23,813 bases of DNA from a virus: positions 1 through 23,813 of the IMG/VR virus record IMGVR_UViG_3300019487_000095; one strand, 5' to 3'. The notes under the pieces are model-generated. The model saw only the letters and a program-made list of their open reading frames with translations. It made no database searches and had not been told where the DNA came from. The position numbers were made by a program, and so were the translations under genes. The stretch's first letter is position 1; each line of letters begins with the position of its first letter. This document shows, piece after piece, positions 7,064 through 15,558 of the stretch.

Positions 7064-8816
7064 TGGGTCCTGCCTCCTGCGGGGGTTGGATCATCCCCGC
7101 TGCCTGTAGTTCGCGCACCGCGCCCGCGGCCGGGGCAGCCTTGCCCGCAGCCTCGGCCGTCTCCATCTGGCGCACGCGCTCGGCTTCCTGCTGCTGGGCC
7201 TGAGCACGCGCTTCCCGCTTGTCGGCGACCTCGCCGTCCGAGCGGATCATCTTGCTGGGCGTGCCGGCGGCTTCCCAGATGCCCTTCACGACTTCGTCCA
7301 GGACGATCCGGTCCATGACCTCTGACTGAGGCGCCTTGCCCTCGGCCTCGATCAGCGGTGCGGTCATGGCCCAGGCCCGACCGATGCCCTCCAGGGCAGA
7401 CGCGCGCTGCGCCCGCTCCAACGGCCCCTCGTACATCACCATCGTCTCGGGCATCTGCTGGCTCTTGCGGCTCAGCTCGACCAGCTCTGCTGGGGCCTCG
7501 GTCAGCATGCGCCGCCGGGCCATGAGGCGGAAGGCGTTCTCGATCAGCGGCCGGTGGAGTTCGGTCTTCAGTCGCCCCAGGGTCGGGCCGAGCAAGCGCT
7601 GCATGAGCTGCCAGCGTCGCTCGACCTCAGTCGCGCTCATGTAGGTGTTCTGGGCCGAGTCGCCCGCACCGCCGCCGGGGAGCTGGATCTGGTCGTAGAA
7701 GAAGATCTCTCGGATCTTCCGCTCGTAGCGCTCGGCGCGGATCTGGGTCGGCTGGTACGACGCGATCCGGGCCTTGTCGAACAGCGGGGCGATGGAGTCC
7801 ATGTCGCGGACGACGTTCATGGCCGCCGGGCTGGTCCGGACGCGGGAGACGACACCTCGGTCCCGGACCTTCATCGGCGGGTCGAGGTCCTTTGCCCAGG
7901 ACTTCATGTCCAGCTCGATCGCGGCGTTGAGCGTCAGGGTGGGGGGTAGCGCCGTGATGCCGGGGCCACGGCCATAGACCTCGGACCCGTTCTTCGACCA
8001 GCGCGGGACGAGGAAGGGGAACCAGTCGAAGCCGCCCTCTTCCAACTGAACCTTGAGATCAGAGAGCCAGTAGACGGACGAGAAGGGCTTGAGCCGCCCG
8101 ACCCGCCGCCTCTCGGTCTTCGGGACGCCGGGCCGCGGGGCTACCGCGTGCGTCACGCCGGTCAGGCCGTAGGGGTCCTTGTCGGCCTTGACCTTGAACG
8201 ACTCCCAGGCCCGGCTCGGGGTGTCGGTGACCAGCCTGTCCCACCGCTCGACGATCGAGGAGTTCGACGTCCAGAACTCGCGGTGCAGGACGTTCACGTT
8301 CCCGTGTGCGTCCTCGTCGATCGCGTAGTCCCCGATCTGGAGGGTCTCGAACCGGAAGCCAGACCACTCGCGCGCGGTAGCGTCGGTCTCTTCCATGAAC
8401 ATCGCGCCGACACCGAACACACCGAGGTCGAAGTACAGCTCCTGGATCTCCTCGTTGAAGTTCGAGTCCTGGAGCGCGTCGTAGATCGACTTCGTCACTA
8501 CTTCCAGCCAGTCCTGGAGGGTGACTTGATTCCGGAGGAGCTGGTCCTTCATCACCAGGCTGAACCACTTCATGGAAGGGCTCGTGAGCGACCCCTGCAT
8601 GGTCGCCGCCAGCTTCTGGGCCGCGTCGACGGCAGTCTCGTCCCGCATGCGCTCGGTCTGGCGGCGAGGTCCCCAGAGGGTCTTGTACTGGACCTGGGCC
8701 TTGCGCGGGATCATGAAGTCGGCAAGGTCCTGCCAGATCGGGCGCCACGGATGCATGCGCTCCCGAAGCCGCTGGTCGCGGTTCACCAGCTTGGCAAACG
8801 CCTGTGCGTCGAGCAT
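7050..8816 (-). CDS. Head-to-tail connector (portal) protein
   Basis: A 588-aa protein of the T7 gp8 / BPP-1 type 'head to tail connecting' family. Diagnostic segments are HPWRPIWQDLADFMIPRK near the N-terminus, DETAVDAAQKLAATMQGSLTSP, MKWFSLVM, DLGVFGVGAMFMEE (about residues 130-143) and a region with LNAAIELDMKSWAKDLDPPM. The C-terminal quarter is charged and Ala/Gln-rich (AREARAQAQQQEAERVRQ), as in other members. Twelve copies form the DNA entry ring and docking site for the terminase and tail. It is slightly longer than T7 gp8. The start ATG 8816 overlaps the upstream TGA by one base, with only a weak ribosome site, so translation probably depends on coupling. Confidence 0.9.
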   Translation of the reverse strand: MLDAQAFAKLVNRDQRLRERMHPWRPIWQDLADFMIPRKAQVQYKTLWGPRRQTERMRDETAVDAAQKLAATMQGSLTSPSMKWFSLVMKDQLLRNQVTLQDWLEVVTKSIYDALQDSNFNEEIQELYFDLGVFGVGAMFMEETDATAREWSGFRFETLQIGDYAIDEDAHGNVNVLHREFWTSNSSIVERWDRLVTDTPSRAWESFKVKADKDPYGLTGVTHAVAPRPGVPKTERRRVGRLKPFSSVYWLSDLKVQLEEGGFDWFPFLVPRWSKNGSEVYGRGPGITALPPTLTLNAAIELDMKSWAKDLDPPMKVRDRGVVSRVRTSPAAMNVVRDMDSIAPLFDKARIASYQPTQIRAERYERKIREIFFYDQIQLPGGGAGDSAQNTYMSATEVERRWQLMQRLLGPTLGRLKTELHRPLIENAFRLMARRRMLTEAPAELVELSRKSQQMPETMVMYEGPLERAQRASALEGIGRAWAMTAPLIEAEGKAPQSEVMDRIVLDEVVKGIWEAAGTPSKMIRSDGEVADKREARAQAQQQEAERVRQMETAEAAGKAAPAAGAVRELQAAGMIQPPQEAGPSGEA

Positions 8817-8977
8817 CAGGCGACCCCGAGCTTGTCCGTCGGGTTCTCGAACTGGCCCGCGATCACGGTTGAGGAAGCACCCTGGCGACGGCGGGTCTCT
8901 AGGGTCGACTTCGCGGCTTCCTTCTCGACGGCCGGGGCTTGCGGAGTCGGGCGAGTGGGTTTCGGCGGGCCTCCCAT
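8816..8977 (-). CDS. Small conserved protein between terminase and portal
   Basis: A 53-aa protein starting MGGPPKPTRPTPQAP and containing RRRQGASSTVIAG near the end. Small proteins with an R-x-G-x-SST-I-x-G stretch recur between the terminase and portal genes of podoviruses; the function is unknown. I reject the upstream in-frame start at 9016, which would lie inside the terminase gene. ATG 8977 has GGAGG seven bases before it and follows the terminase stop by one base. Its own stop overlaps the portal ATG (TGATG). Confidence 0.8.
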   Translation of the reverse strand: MGGPPKPTRPTPQAPAVEKEAAKSTLETRRRQGASSTVIAGQFENPTDKLGVA

Positions 8978-8978
8978 G

Positions 8979-10403
8979 TCAGTTCCTCCAGGGGTCGAAG
9001 TCAACCTCGGCCTCACTGTTCAGGCCGCTGTTGCGTTCATGATACGTGAACGGGTCGAAGTCTGCGTCGGCAAATTCCTGCCGAGCGCCTGTGATGCGCG
9101 TGTACCCAGCGTCGACGAAGCCCAGGATGCCGTTGCGGACCGCGTCAGCCCCGTGGCTGTACTGGCTGTGCTCCGGTTCACGCTTATACATCTGAAGCTC
9201 TTCGTCCAGCTTCCGCTTGTAGTTCGCCAGGCAATCTACTAGGCGATTGACGCCTTGGCCCGGGGGGCAACCCTTGGTGTTGAACGTGAAGCGGTGGAAC
9301 TTCTCCCGGACCTGCTGGACGCCGTCGATCAGGTCGATCTTCGGGCTGACGTGGAAGTTCAGGCCGAGCTGGGCAGCGGTCTCGACGCGGCGCTTGTCGC
9401 TGTATTCCTTGACGCGCAGGTCGTGGGGGCCGACGTGGATGTCCGCGTAGGCGTACCCGCGGCGCTGCATCTCCGCGATATACCAGGGGAAACCCTCACC
9501 CCGGTGCTCCATGTAGTCGATGAAGCGGATCTCGTGGCCGATGTATTGGACGTAGACAATGGCCATCTTGTCGTCGATGCCGAGGTCCCACCAGGTCTGG
9601 ACTGGGAACTGGGGGTCGTACGGGAAGTGCCCGAGGCGACGCTCCGCGTCAGCCTTCGCGAGCTGGGCGGTGTAGAAGGCGCCCTGGACGGAGCCGGTGA
9701 AGGAGCAGTAGAACTCCTGCTGGACCAGCTCTTCCTCCATCCCAGCCTTCCGCTCGGCCTCGATGTCTTCCTCGGAGATGACAGGCGAGCCGTCCGGGCG
9801 CTTCGTGTCCCGGACCGTGAGCAGGGACGTGTACCAGGACTGGTCTGCCTTCGCTCCCTGCCAGAGGTCGTAGAAGTGATTCTTCCCCCGGGGCGTCGAG
9901 ACGAACATGGCCCAGCCGCCGTTCTCCATCAGGATCGGACGCGCGAAGTCCCAGGCGTCCTTCTTCTGGAGGGCGAACTCGCTGTAGAGACACCCGACTG
10001 GGTTCGTCCCCACCACGCGGGCCATCTTGTCGGTCCCGACGATCTGGAAGATCGACCCGTTGATGAGGGTGACCTGCATGTCGGTCTCGTCCTTGGCCTT
10101 CACGAGCCCCGTGCCGGGCCGGTCGAAGCCGGGGAAGTGGTGCATGAAGCGGAAGCCGTCCCCACCCATCCCGTCCCAGAGGATCTTCTTCCCCTGGTTG
10201 TACGTCGGGACGAAGTAGTAGTACGTCCCCACGCGCTGAGTCATCGCCATGATGGCGAGGTTGAGGAAGTTCTTATCCTTCCCCGCGCGGCGATGCCAGA
10301 CCGCGGCGAACCGCTTGCACCCGTCCTGATACGCACGCCACGAGGGCCGCTGGTAGTCGCGGGGCGTGTAGTTGAACGGTAGGGACAGCTCGAGCTGGCT
10401 CAC
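8979..10403 (-). CDS. Terminase large subunit
   Basis: A 474-aa DNA-packaging motor. The ATPase half has a Walker A-like HRRAGKDKN (about residues 37-45), a Walker B-type GCLYSEFA (138-144, with the acidic E142) and a coupling motif FVSTPRGKNHFY (167-178). The nuclease half shows WWDLGIDD (D273) and SHGADAVRN (D420), consistent with an RNase H-like metal site, plus an acidic DIHVGPHD segment between them. I chose GTG 10403, which overlaps the TGA of the upstream gene (GTGA) and has GGAGGG seven bases before it. The frame stays open much further upstream, but that part is antiparallel frame noise within the spike gene. Confidence 0.93.
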   Translation of the reverse strand: MSQLELSLPFNYTPRDYQRPSWRAYQDGCKRFAAVWHRRAGKDKNFLNLAIMAMTQRVGTYYYFVPTYNQGKKILWDGMGGDGFRFMHHFPGFDRPGTGLVKAKDETDMQVTLINGSIFQIVGTDKMARVVGTNPVGCLYSEFALQKKDAWDFARPILMENGGWAMFVSTPRGKNHFYDLWQGAKADQSWYTSLLTVRDTKRPDGSPVISEEDIEAERKAGMEEELVQQEFYCSFTGSVQGAFYTAQLAKADAERRLGHFPYDPQFPVQTWWDLGIDDKMAIVYVQYIGHEIRFIDYMEHRGEGFPWYIAEMQRRGYAYADIHVGPHDLRVKEYSDKRRVETAAQLGLNFHVSPKIDLIDGVQQVREKFHRFTFNTKGCPPGQGVNRLVDCLANYKRKLDEELQMYKREPEHSQYSHGADAVRNGILGFVDAGYTRITGARQEFADADFDPFTYHERNSGLNSEAEVDFDPWRN

Positions 10404-12850
10404 CGGCGGTCCCTCCGCTGCTGCGGGTCGATCATTCCGAGTACCTCGACGGCGATGTAGAGGTAGGTGCTCGCACCCGTCCACGAGACGCCCCACGTCG
10501 TGTCCGCCCCAGCTCGGGCGCTGGAGACGAAGGAACGGTCGGGCGAGGCATGGGTGCTCGGTGTAAGAAGCCGCGACCAGGCCCCGTCCTCGACGATCGT
10601 AACTGCGGCCCCGGCGATGCAGAGGAAGCCGAGAGTGTGTGAGCGAACCGAATCGAGGAACGTGGGGATCACATCGCTCGCGTGCACCGACGTCTGACTC
10701 GTCTGGGTCGCCGCGACGGCTGAGCCGAGTCCTCGCGTGTTCCGGATGTAGCCGATCTGCCACGCGGCCCCGGTGTGGGTCGTGGAGCCGAACCCAAACG
10801 CGACGGTCCCGGTCACCGCTGCTGCGCCTACGCGCGCCGTGTAGAGCGTCACCCGTGCCCCACCCGCAACCGTGATGATCGTGGAGTGCCGAGTCCACGT
10901 CAGACCGGCGGTCGTGACGGTAGTCGGGATCTCGGCCGCGGTACCGTGGCTGGCCTGGATGAAGGCGTACGCGAGGCTGCCAGCGGGGAAAGTAACAGAA
11001 GCCGACGTGTAGGACGTCGCGTTCGTGGTCGTCACTGAGTTCGTGAGCCCCTGGATGGCAGGCCGACCGGGCGCGAGGCCGAAGACGTCCTGGATGTAGT
11101 CCGTGTAGGCATTCAGCTTCGCTTCCCACGCAGCACGGACCGTGGTGTTCGAGAGATCCATCCTGTAGAACTCGACGAAGCGCGGCGAGTAGGTGAGCGC
11201 CGAGTTCACCGCGTCGAGAAGGATCGCATCGTCATCGTCGGGCGTAGTCCACGGCGTCCCGCTGTTCATCCTGTACTGGTTCGCGACGGCACCCTGGTCC
11301 GGGTTCGTCACGCGCCACAGGGTCTGGAACCCGATCCCGTACTTCTTGTAGTCGTCGATGAGCTGGAACTGGTCGTTCCCACCCGCTGCCCCGGAGTCCG
11401 GCGAGGTGGCCGACAGTGCGTTCCGCTGGATCATAAAGCGCCGCGGGAAGGCTTTGTACCCCCAGTCAGCGACCTCGCGGGCGATGTAGGTCGAGACCCC
11501 GTCCATCGTCCCCGAGCCAGCGATAGAGAGCATCAGCGCGACGTTGGCCGGGAAGTGTGCCCCGACGTGGGTGATCCATTCCTTCCCGAGGTCGATCACC
11601 CGCTGGGCCGTGTACCCGTAGGTGGCCGAGAGCCAGCGTGCATGCTCGGTGAGCGACGGGGACCCGTAGGCCGTCACGTTGTCGTACGGGATGTTCCAGT
11701 CGTCCGTGTTGGCCGAGACGAAGGAGACACTGATACCCCGGAGAGCCGCGTGCGAGCCGAAGGCCGTCGCGGCAGCAGCGAAGAGCTGCTTCTTGCGCTC
11801 CAGGTACGTCGTGTCCCAGAACACCAGGATGTTATCACCCGCCAGGCGCGGGAAGGTCGCGACGCCCGACTGCGCCCAGGAAGCGACCTTGGTCGTGGCC
11901 CGGCCGATGTTCGTCACGATCCGAACGGTCCCGAACTTCCCGGCCGACGCGAGGCGGTCCAGCTCCGCGATCAGAGCCGTGAAACTGGGCGCCGCGCTCG
12001 TCGGCTGCACGGTTGCCCAAGTCGTCCGGAGCGAGACGCCGTGGATCGAAGCGTCGCTCAGGTAGTTCGCGCCGATCGCGACGTCTTCCTTCCCCATTGC
12101 GATGATGCCGAACGGCGAGGAATCGTGCGAGACGGCAGCAGCGGCACCCTGGGCCACGTTCGGCGTCACCAGCGGGAGGATCACGGCGATAGCGAAGCGG
12201 TTCGAGGCATCCGCCGTCCATTGCCAGGTTGCGCTCGACGACTCGGACGTGCTGTCGTCGTCGTTCTCGATCACGGTCAGAATGTCCGCGTCGATCTGGG
12301 CATCGGTGTTCGCGGTGCCCGAATTGATTTCCGTGGCGCCGATGGCTGACTGAGCGAGGCCAGAGCTGGCCGGGTCTGTGGCGCTGTTCCGCTTCCCGAG
12401 CACCGCGATGGCACGGGAGTAGCCCGTGGAGACGGTGCCCGTGATCGTCTTGGCCGTCGCGCTGGTCGACGAGAGGGCGGTGGTCTCGGTGGGAGTCGTC
12501 TGGTCCACGTCCGTCATGCCCCAGCCTACGCACGCAGCACGGCCAGACGTGAAGGACGCGATGAAGTTCTTCTCCGCCCCGGTAGTCGGGTTGACGAGGA
12601 CGTAGATGTAGACGCGGAACTGGTCCTCCTGGCCGGTGACCACAACGTCAGCGACCTTCGTCAGAGCCGCTGAGTCGAACGTCACCCCGCTGACCACCTC
12701 GTTCGAGTTCGGCGTGCGGAGGACGATCGCGGCGAACACAGCGGGTCGGTCGCCACCCGGGTGCGTGAACGCCCAGGTACGAGACGTCTCCGCCGAGGTA
12801 GACGCTGAGACAGCGGGCGTGCCCGCGAGGACTGGGTCACCGACAGCCAT
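10400..12850 (-). CDS. Spike-like protein: TIM-barrel-type core between two related beta domains
   Basis: An 816-aa protein with three visible parts. Residues 1-228 form a beta-rich domain ending FAIAVILPL. Residues about 245-592 look like a glycoside-hydrolase-type TIM barrel, with HGVSLRTTWATVQP, FTALIAELDRLASAGKFGTVRIVTNIG, ILVFWDTTYLERKKQLFAAAATAFG, LRGISVSFVSANTDDW and SPRFVEFYRMDL as the expected alternating strands and helices. Residues about 600-808 repeat the layout of the first domain (GLTWTRHS, ARVTLYTARVG, YLYIAVEVLGM). A host-surface-glycan binding or degrading receptor protein is likely. No canonical Asn-Glu acid/base pair is visible, so catalysis is uncertain. The ATG at 12850 has a poor ribosome site and begins one base after the upstream stop. 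Confidence 0.75.
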   Translation of the reverse strand: MAVGDPVLAGTPAVSASTSAETSRTWAFTHPGGDRPAVFAAIVLRTPNSNEVVSGVTFDSAALTKVADVVVTGQEDQFRVYIYVLVNPTTGAEKNFIASFTSGRAACVGWGMTDVDQTTPTETTALSSTSATAKTITGTVSTGYSRAIAVLGKRNSATDPASSGLAQSAIGATEINSGTANTDAQIDADILTVIENDDDSTSESSSATWQWTADASNRFAIAVILPLVTPNVAQGAAAAVSHDSSPFGIIAMGKEDVAIGANYLSDASIHGVSLRTTWATVQPTSAAPSFTALIAELDRLASAGKFGTVRIVTNIGRATTKVASWAQSGVATFPRLAGDNILVFWDTTYLERKKQLFAAAATAFGSHAALRGISVSFVSANTDDWNIPYDNVTAYGSPSLTEHARWLSATYGYTAQRVIDLGKEWITHVGAHFPANVALMLSIAGSGTMDGVSTYIAREVADWGYKAFPRRFMIQRNALSATSPDSGAAGGNDQFQLIDDYKKYGIGFQTLWRVTNPDQGAVANQYRMNSGTPWTTPDDDDAILLDAVNSALTYSPRFVEFYRMDLSNTTVRAAWEAKLNAYTDYIQDVFGLAPGRPAIQGLTNSVTTTNATSYTSASVTFPAGSLAYAFIQASHGTAAEIPTTVTTAGLTWTRHSTIITVAGGARVTLYTARVGAAAVTGTVAFGFGSTTHTGAAWQIGYIRNTRGLGSAVAATQTSQTSVHASDVIPTFLDSVRSHTLGFLCIAGAAVTIVEDGAWSRLLTPSTHASPDRSFVSSARAGADTTWGVSWTGASTYLYIAVEVLGMIDPQQRRDRR

Positions 12851-12851
12851 G

Positions 12852-13214
12852 CTAGATCCGGCAGCGGACGATGATCGTGATGGCGTCCGAGGAGCCCGAG
12901 GCGACCACGGGCCGGACCTTGACTGGATTCTCCTTCACGACCTTCATCCCGGCCGCGGTGAAAGAGATCGGGTTCCCGTCGATGTCATTGAGCGCGATCC
13001 GAGACGTCGGCGTTCCTTCCTGGTTCGAGCCTTGGAGCGTCACGGTCGTCCCACCGTTGAACGTCCCGAAGACGTGGATCGTGTCGAGCACCCCGGGGCA
13101 CGGCATGTCCACACACGTATCGCCCGTGACGACCCCGGACCATGTGATCGTGAACGTCCGCGTCGCTTCGGGGGACGCATCGGGATTGTCGTAGGTGCCG
13201 GTCACAGTTGCCAT
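12852..13214 (-). CDS. Small beta-sandwich virion-type protein
   Basis: A 120-aa protein starting MATVTGTYDNPD, with TFTITWSGVVTGDTC, VFGTFNGGTTVTLQGSNQEG and SFTAAGMKVVKENPVKVRP. I recognise the TGTYDN...TVTLQGSN...ENP..VRP layout from conserved small structural proteins of podovirus-like phages; it looks like an Ig-like or jelly-roll fold. Role unknown. The in-frame start at 13253 is less likely: ATG 13214 has CAGGAGGT immediately upstream with ideal spacing. It overlaps the 3' end of the VTRGY-type gene by 13 bases. Confidence 0.8.
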   Translation of the reverse strand: MATVTGTYDNPDASPEATRTFTITWSGVVTGDTCVDMPCPGVLDTIHVFGTFNGGTTVTLQGSNQEGTPTSRIALNDIDGNPISFTAAGMKVVKENPVKVRPVVASGSSDAITIIVRCRI

Positions 13215-13399
13215 CGAACTACCTCCTGGATGATGTAGAGTACCACGGGCCAAGAGCTGTATCGACGCCTTCGACGTCCAGTCGCTCGGCTGAGCAGGTT
13301 CCCGGTAGGCGCACCCGCGCTGTACCCGTGGCGGGGGATGAAGTAGACCCCTGAGCCGGAGCCGATATACCCGCGCGTGACGACGTGCTTAATCGCCAA
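13202..13399 (-). CDS. Small VTRGY-type phage protein
   Basis: A 65-aa protein beginning MAIKHVVTRGYIGSGSG, with a second related segment YFIPRHGYSAG. Short phage proteins with one or two VTRGY-like segments recur in fibre-gene clusters of podovirus-like phages, and this gives the main support. The C-terminal half is Arg-rich and unrelated. The start is TTG at 13399, overlapping the end of the upstream gene by 11 bases, without a good ribosome site; coupling is likely. The 3' end overlaps the next gene. Function unknown. Confidence 0.55.
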   Translation of the reverse strand: MAIKHVVTRGYIGSGSGVYFIPRHGYSAGAPTGNLLSRATGRRRRRYSSWPVVLYIIQEVVRWQL

Positions 13400-13667
13400 G
13401 AGATAGCTCGATCGCGAGCGAGATCACCCGGCGCCGGACGTCGGGGAATTCCTTCACGAGCCGCGCGTAGACCTGGTGTCGACGAGACTCTCCACTAACG
13501 CTCCACTTGTACTCGGACAGCCCCGCGTAGCGCTCGGTCTGCTCCGCCACGAGCACACGCGCTCGGGCCTCCAGCGGGGCAGGGACGTCGAAGGGGAGGC
13601 CCTGTGGTGGGACCCAACCCGCCAGGCGTGCGAGCCACAACGCGAATCGGATCGTCTGCTTCCTCAT
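13389..13667 (-). CDS. Small hypothetical phage protein (helical)
   Basis: A 92-aa protein with an N-terminal amphipathic or weakly hydrophobic stretch (FALWLARLAGWVPP, residues 8-21) and a helical C-terminal half with SRRHQVYARLVKEFPDVRRRVISLAIELSL. The last part is reminiscent of small tail-region or holin-like phage proteins, but I cannot assign it. The hydrophobic segment is too short and charged for a confident membrane helix. ATG 13667 overlaps the preceding stop (ATGA) and has GAGG about 6 bases upstream, so translation is well supported. Confidence 0.7.
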   Translation of the reverse strand: MRKQTIRFALWLARLAGWVPPQGLPFDVPAPLEARARVLVAEQTERYAGLSEYKWSVSGESRRHQVYARLVKEFPDVRRRVISLAIELSLGD

Positions 13668-14728
13668 GTCGCCCTCGTGATGCTGGTCGGGTTCGTTGCG
13701 TCATCGAGCGTGAAGGTCGCGGCAGTCGTGCTGCCGTCCAGCTTCTTCGCGGTCAGCGTTGTGGTGCTGATGGAGAACTCACTCAACAGCGCCAGGATGA
13801 GGTACAGGAGCTGGGCGGGAGTCGCCGCCGCCCCATCGGCCGCATAGGACTCAGTCAGCGCCGTGCCCTGCCAGATGTCAGTGATGACGTCGGAGTTCAA
13901 CTCCGAAGCCCCGATCGCGTTCGCCGCGATGGCATCCGCGTCGATGGCTGCTGTTGCGATGGCCGCAGCGTCGATCGCCCCGGCTGCGAACTTCGCTGCC
14001 GTGATCGTGCCCGTGGCGAGGGTCGCCGCGTCGATGGCCCCATCCGCGACGGCCGCGGAGTCGATGGCGCCTGCCGCGAACGTGGCTGCATCAATCGCAC
14101 CGTCTGCGATGGCAGCCGCGTCAATCGCTCCAGCCGCGAACGTTGCAGCGTCGATAGCTCCGTTCGCAATGGCGGTAGCGGTGACCGTGTTGGCGGCCAT
14201 CGCACCCACCGAAGCGTCGATGCGACCGGACACGAGGGCCGCGGGGAGCCGGGACTGGATGTCCGCGGTGTCCGTCTCCACGTCGGTCGCCGTCTTCACG
14301 GTCGTCCCGGAGAGCCCGACTGTCGTGGTCGGGGAGCCGACATTCGCCCAATCCACACCCGCCTCACCGCCTGCGCTGACGTCGAGCGAGCGACCGGAGA
14401 CCGTCGGATAGGCTAGATCGTTGATCGATCGCGCGGCGGTGTAAAGAACGTTCACGGCCGTCTTCGCGCCAGTCGTCGAGGTCTTCGTCTGGACGACCAC
14501 GGTGTCGGCATTCATCTCGTCGGAGGTGAGATCGAGGTAGTAGATTCCCGTGCTCTGAATCTCGGTGGCCTCGCTCGAACAGTCCGCGAAGTTGCCCGCG
14601 TCCTTGCTGACCTCGGAGTCGAGCGAGGCTGCACCCGACACCAGATCACCGTCCGCGTCGAAGATCGGGAACGTGATCCGATAGGCAGCGTTCTTTACTG
14701 GGATCGCCTTCGCGTCAGTCGAGGCCAT
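13664..14728 (-). CDS. Decapeptide-repeat fibre-like protein
   Basis: A 354-aa protein. The N-terminal 100 residues (IPVKNAAYRITFPIFDADGDLVSGA, LDSEVSKDAGNFADC, GIYYLDLTSDEMNADTV) form a beta domain that I know from many uncultured phage structural proteins. A linker with GRSLDVSAGGEAGVDWANVG follows. Residues about 190-279 are nine decapeptide repeats of the type GAIDAATFAA, and the C-terminus ends with TFTLDDATNPTSI. Such proteins probably act as trimeric fibre or appendage components. The ATG at 14728 has GGAGGT close upstream and overlaps the stop of the LamG-like gene; its own stop overlaps the next ATG. Confidence 0.8.
   Translation of the reverse strand: MASTDAKAIPVKNAAYRITFPIFDADGDLVSGAASLDSEVSKDAGNFADCSSEATEIQSTGIYYLDLTSDEMNADTVVVQTKTSTTGAKTAVNVLYTAARSINDLAYPTVSGRSLDVSAGGEAGVDWANVGSPTTTVGLSGTTVKTATDVETDTADIQSRLPAALVSGRIDASVGAMAANTVTATAIANGAIDAATFAAGAIDAAAIADGAIDAATFAAGAIDSAAVADGAIDAATLATGTITAAKFAAGAIDAAAIATAAIDADAIAANAIGASELNSDVITDIWQGTALTESYAADGAAATPAQLLYLILALLSEFSISTTTLTAKKLDGSTTAATFTLDDATNPTSITRAT
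13892..14161 (-). repeat. Nine in-gene decapeptide (30-bp) repeats
   Basis: Nine consecutive 10-residue units with consensus G-A-I-D-A-A-x-[FIL]-A-x, alternating two subtypes (GAIDAATFAA and GAIDAAAIAD), so the underlying DNA has a 60-bp higher-order period. The last units degenerate (AAIDADAIAA, NAIGASELNS). The units are close enough at DNA level to recombine, so unit number may vary between phages. Confidence 0.8.
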
Positions 14729-15558
14729 CAGTACCTCCGGATACCGAGGTTAGACTGCGGGGCGCCACGGCCCATGAATGGGATGCCGCCGAGCCGCTTG
14801 CTGTAGGGCTGCCCCGACGCCGCCGCTGCTGCGCCATACTGCATCGCGTACCAAGTTGCAGGACGATAAACACGCGGGTGAGCTGCCGCTGCGGTGGCGT
14901 TGGTCTCGTTCCACAGCGTGCCGTTTCGCGTGTCGCGTAAGTAGTCCGGCGGGCCGATCATCGGCAGGTAGAAGATGAGACCGCGTGGAATACACAGGGG
15001 CACTACCTTGGCCGCACCGAGCATCGTCACCTCGGTCGTCGTGAGCGCGCGGTTCCACACGGCGAACTCGCCCATCAGTCCGTCCCAGCCACGGAGTGTG
15101 TCCGTGGTGCGCCCGCCGATCACATTCGTGCCGCCCATCGTCGTTTCGGTACCCGTGACGCTCGTATTAACGGCGTACGAGACCTCGACACCATCTTTGT
15201 AAATATGCATCGCCGTGGTGACGTCGGAAGTCGTGCCGTCGTCCGTGTAACAAACGTGCGCCCAAGTACCCGTAGAGAACGTTGCAGCAGCCGAGTCTCG
15301 ACCGAGGTATATCCCGGACAGTGTGTTGACACGTCGCATCGAATTACCGCCGTTGTTTACCTGGGAGAACGAGAAGATGTACGCGAACCCCGTAAGGTTA
15401 ACGGTGTCCTGGATGTTGAACAGGTACATCGGCGTCGCCGTCGACAGCGTCTCGGGGTTGATCCAAGCCGCCACCGAGATCGCACCGCCCGCCGATGGGT
15501 CGTACACGGACGCATGCGTCAGTTCGTCTGCGTCTCCGTTCTCGAAGTCGCGGGCCAA
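14728..15558 (-). CDS. LamG / concanavalin A-like lectin-domain protein
   Basis: A 276-aa protein. Residues about 25-190 follow the LamG-type layout: ISVAAWINPETL, TGTWAHVCYTDDG, MHIYKDGVEVSY, then NVIGGRTTD and LRGWDGLMGEFAVWNRALTTTEVTML, which ends the sandwich. Such domains bind sugars, so a surface adhesin or virion appendage role is likely. The C-terminal 70 residues (FYLPMIGPPDYLRDTRNGTLWNE and onward) are a separate tail that I do not recognise. The start is TTG 15558, directly after the upstream TAA, with GGGAG at 7 bases. Confidence 0.8.
   Translation of the reverse strand: MARDFENGDADELTHASVYDPSAGGAISVAAWINPETLSTATPMYLFNIQDTVNLTGFAYIFSFSQVNNGGNSMRRVNTLSGIYLGRDSAAATFSTGTWAHVCYTDDGTTSDVTTAMHIYKDGVEVSYAVNTSVTGTETTMGGTNVIGGRTTDTLRGWDGLMGEFAVWNRALTTTEVTMLGAAKVVPLCIPRGLIFYLPMIGPPDYLRDTRNGTLWNETNATAAAAHPRVYRPATWYAMQYGAAAAASGQPYSKRLGGIPFMGRGAPQSNLGIRRY

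Noticed and set aside
8148-9242. Long plus-strand open frame opposite portal and terminase
   Set aside because: Antisense shadow of strongly supported genes; no motifs.
9255-10382. Long plus-strand open frame opposite terminase
   Set aside because: Val/Asp/Leu-rich mirror of the terminase codons; the terminase motifs on the other strand are decisive.
10404-11129. N-terminal extension of the terminase frame by 242 codons
   Set aside because: It lies entirely within the spike gene in another frame, is His/Arg/Gly-rich noise, and the GTG at 10403 has an ideal ribosome site and GTGA coupling.
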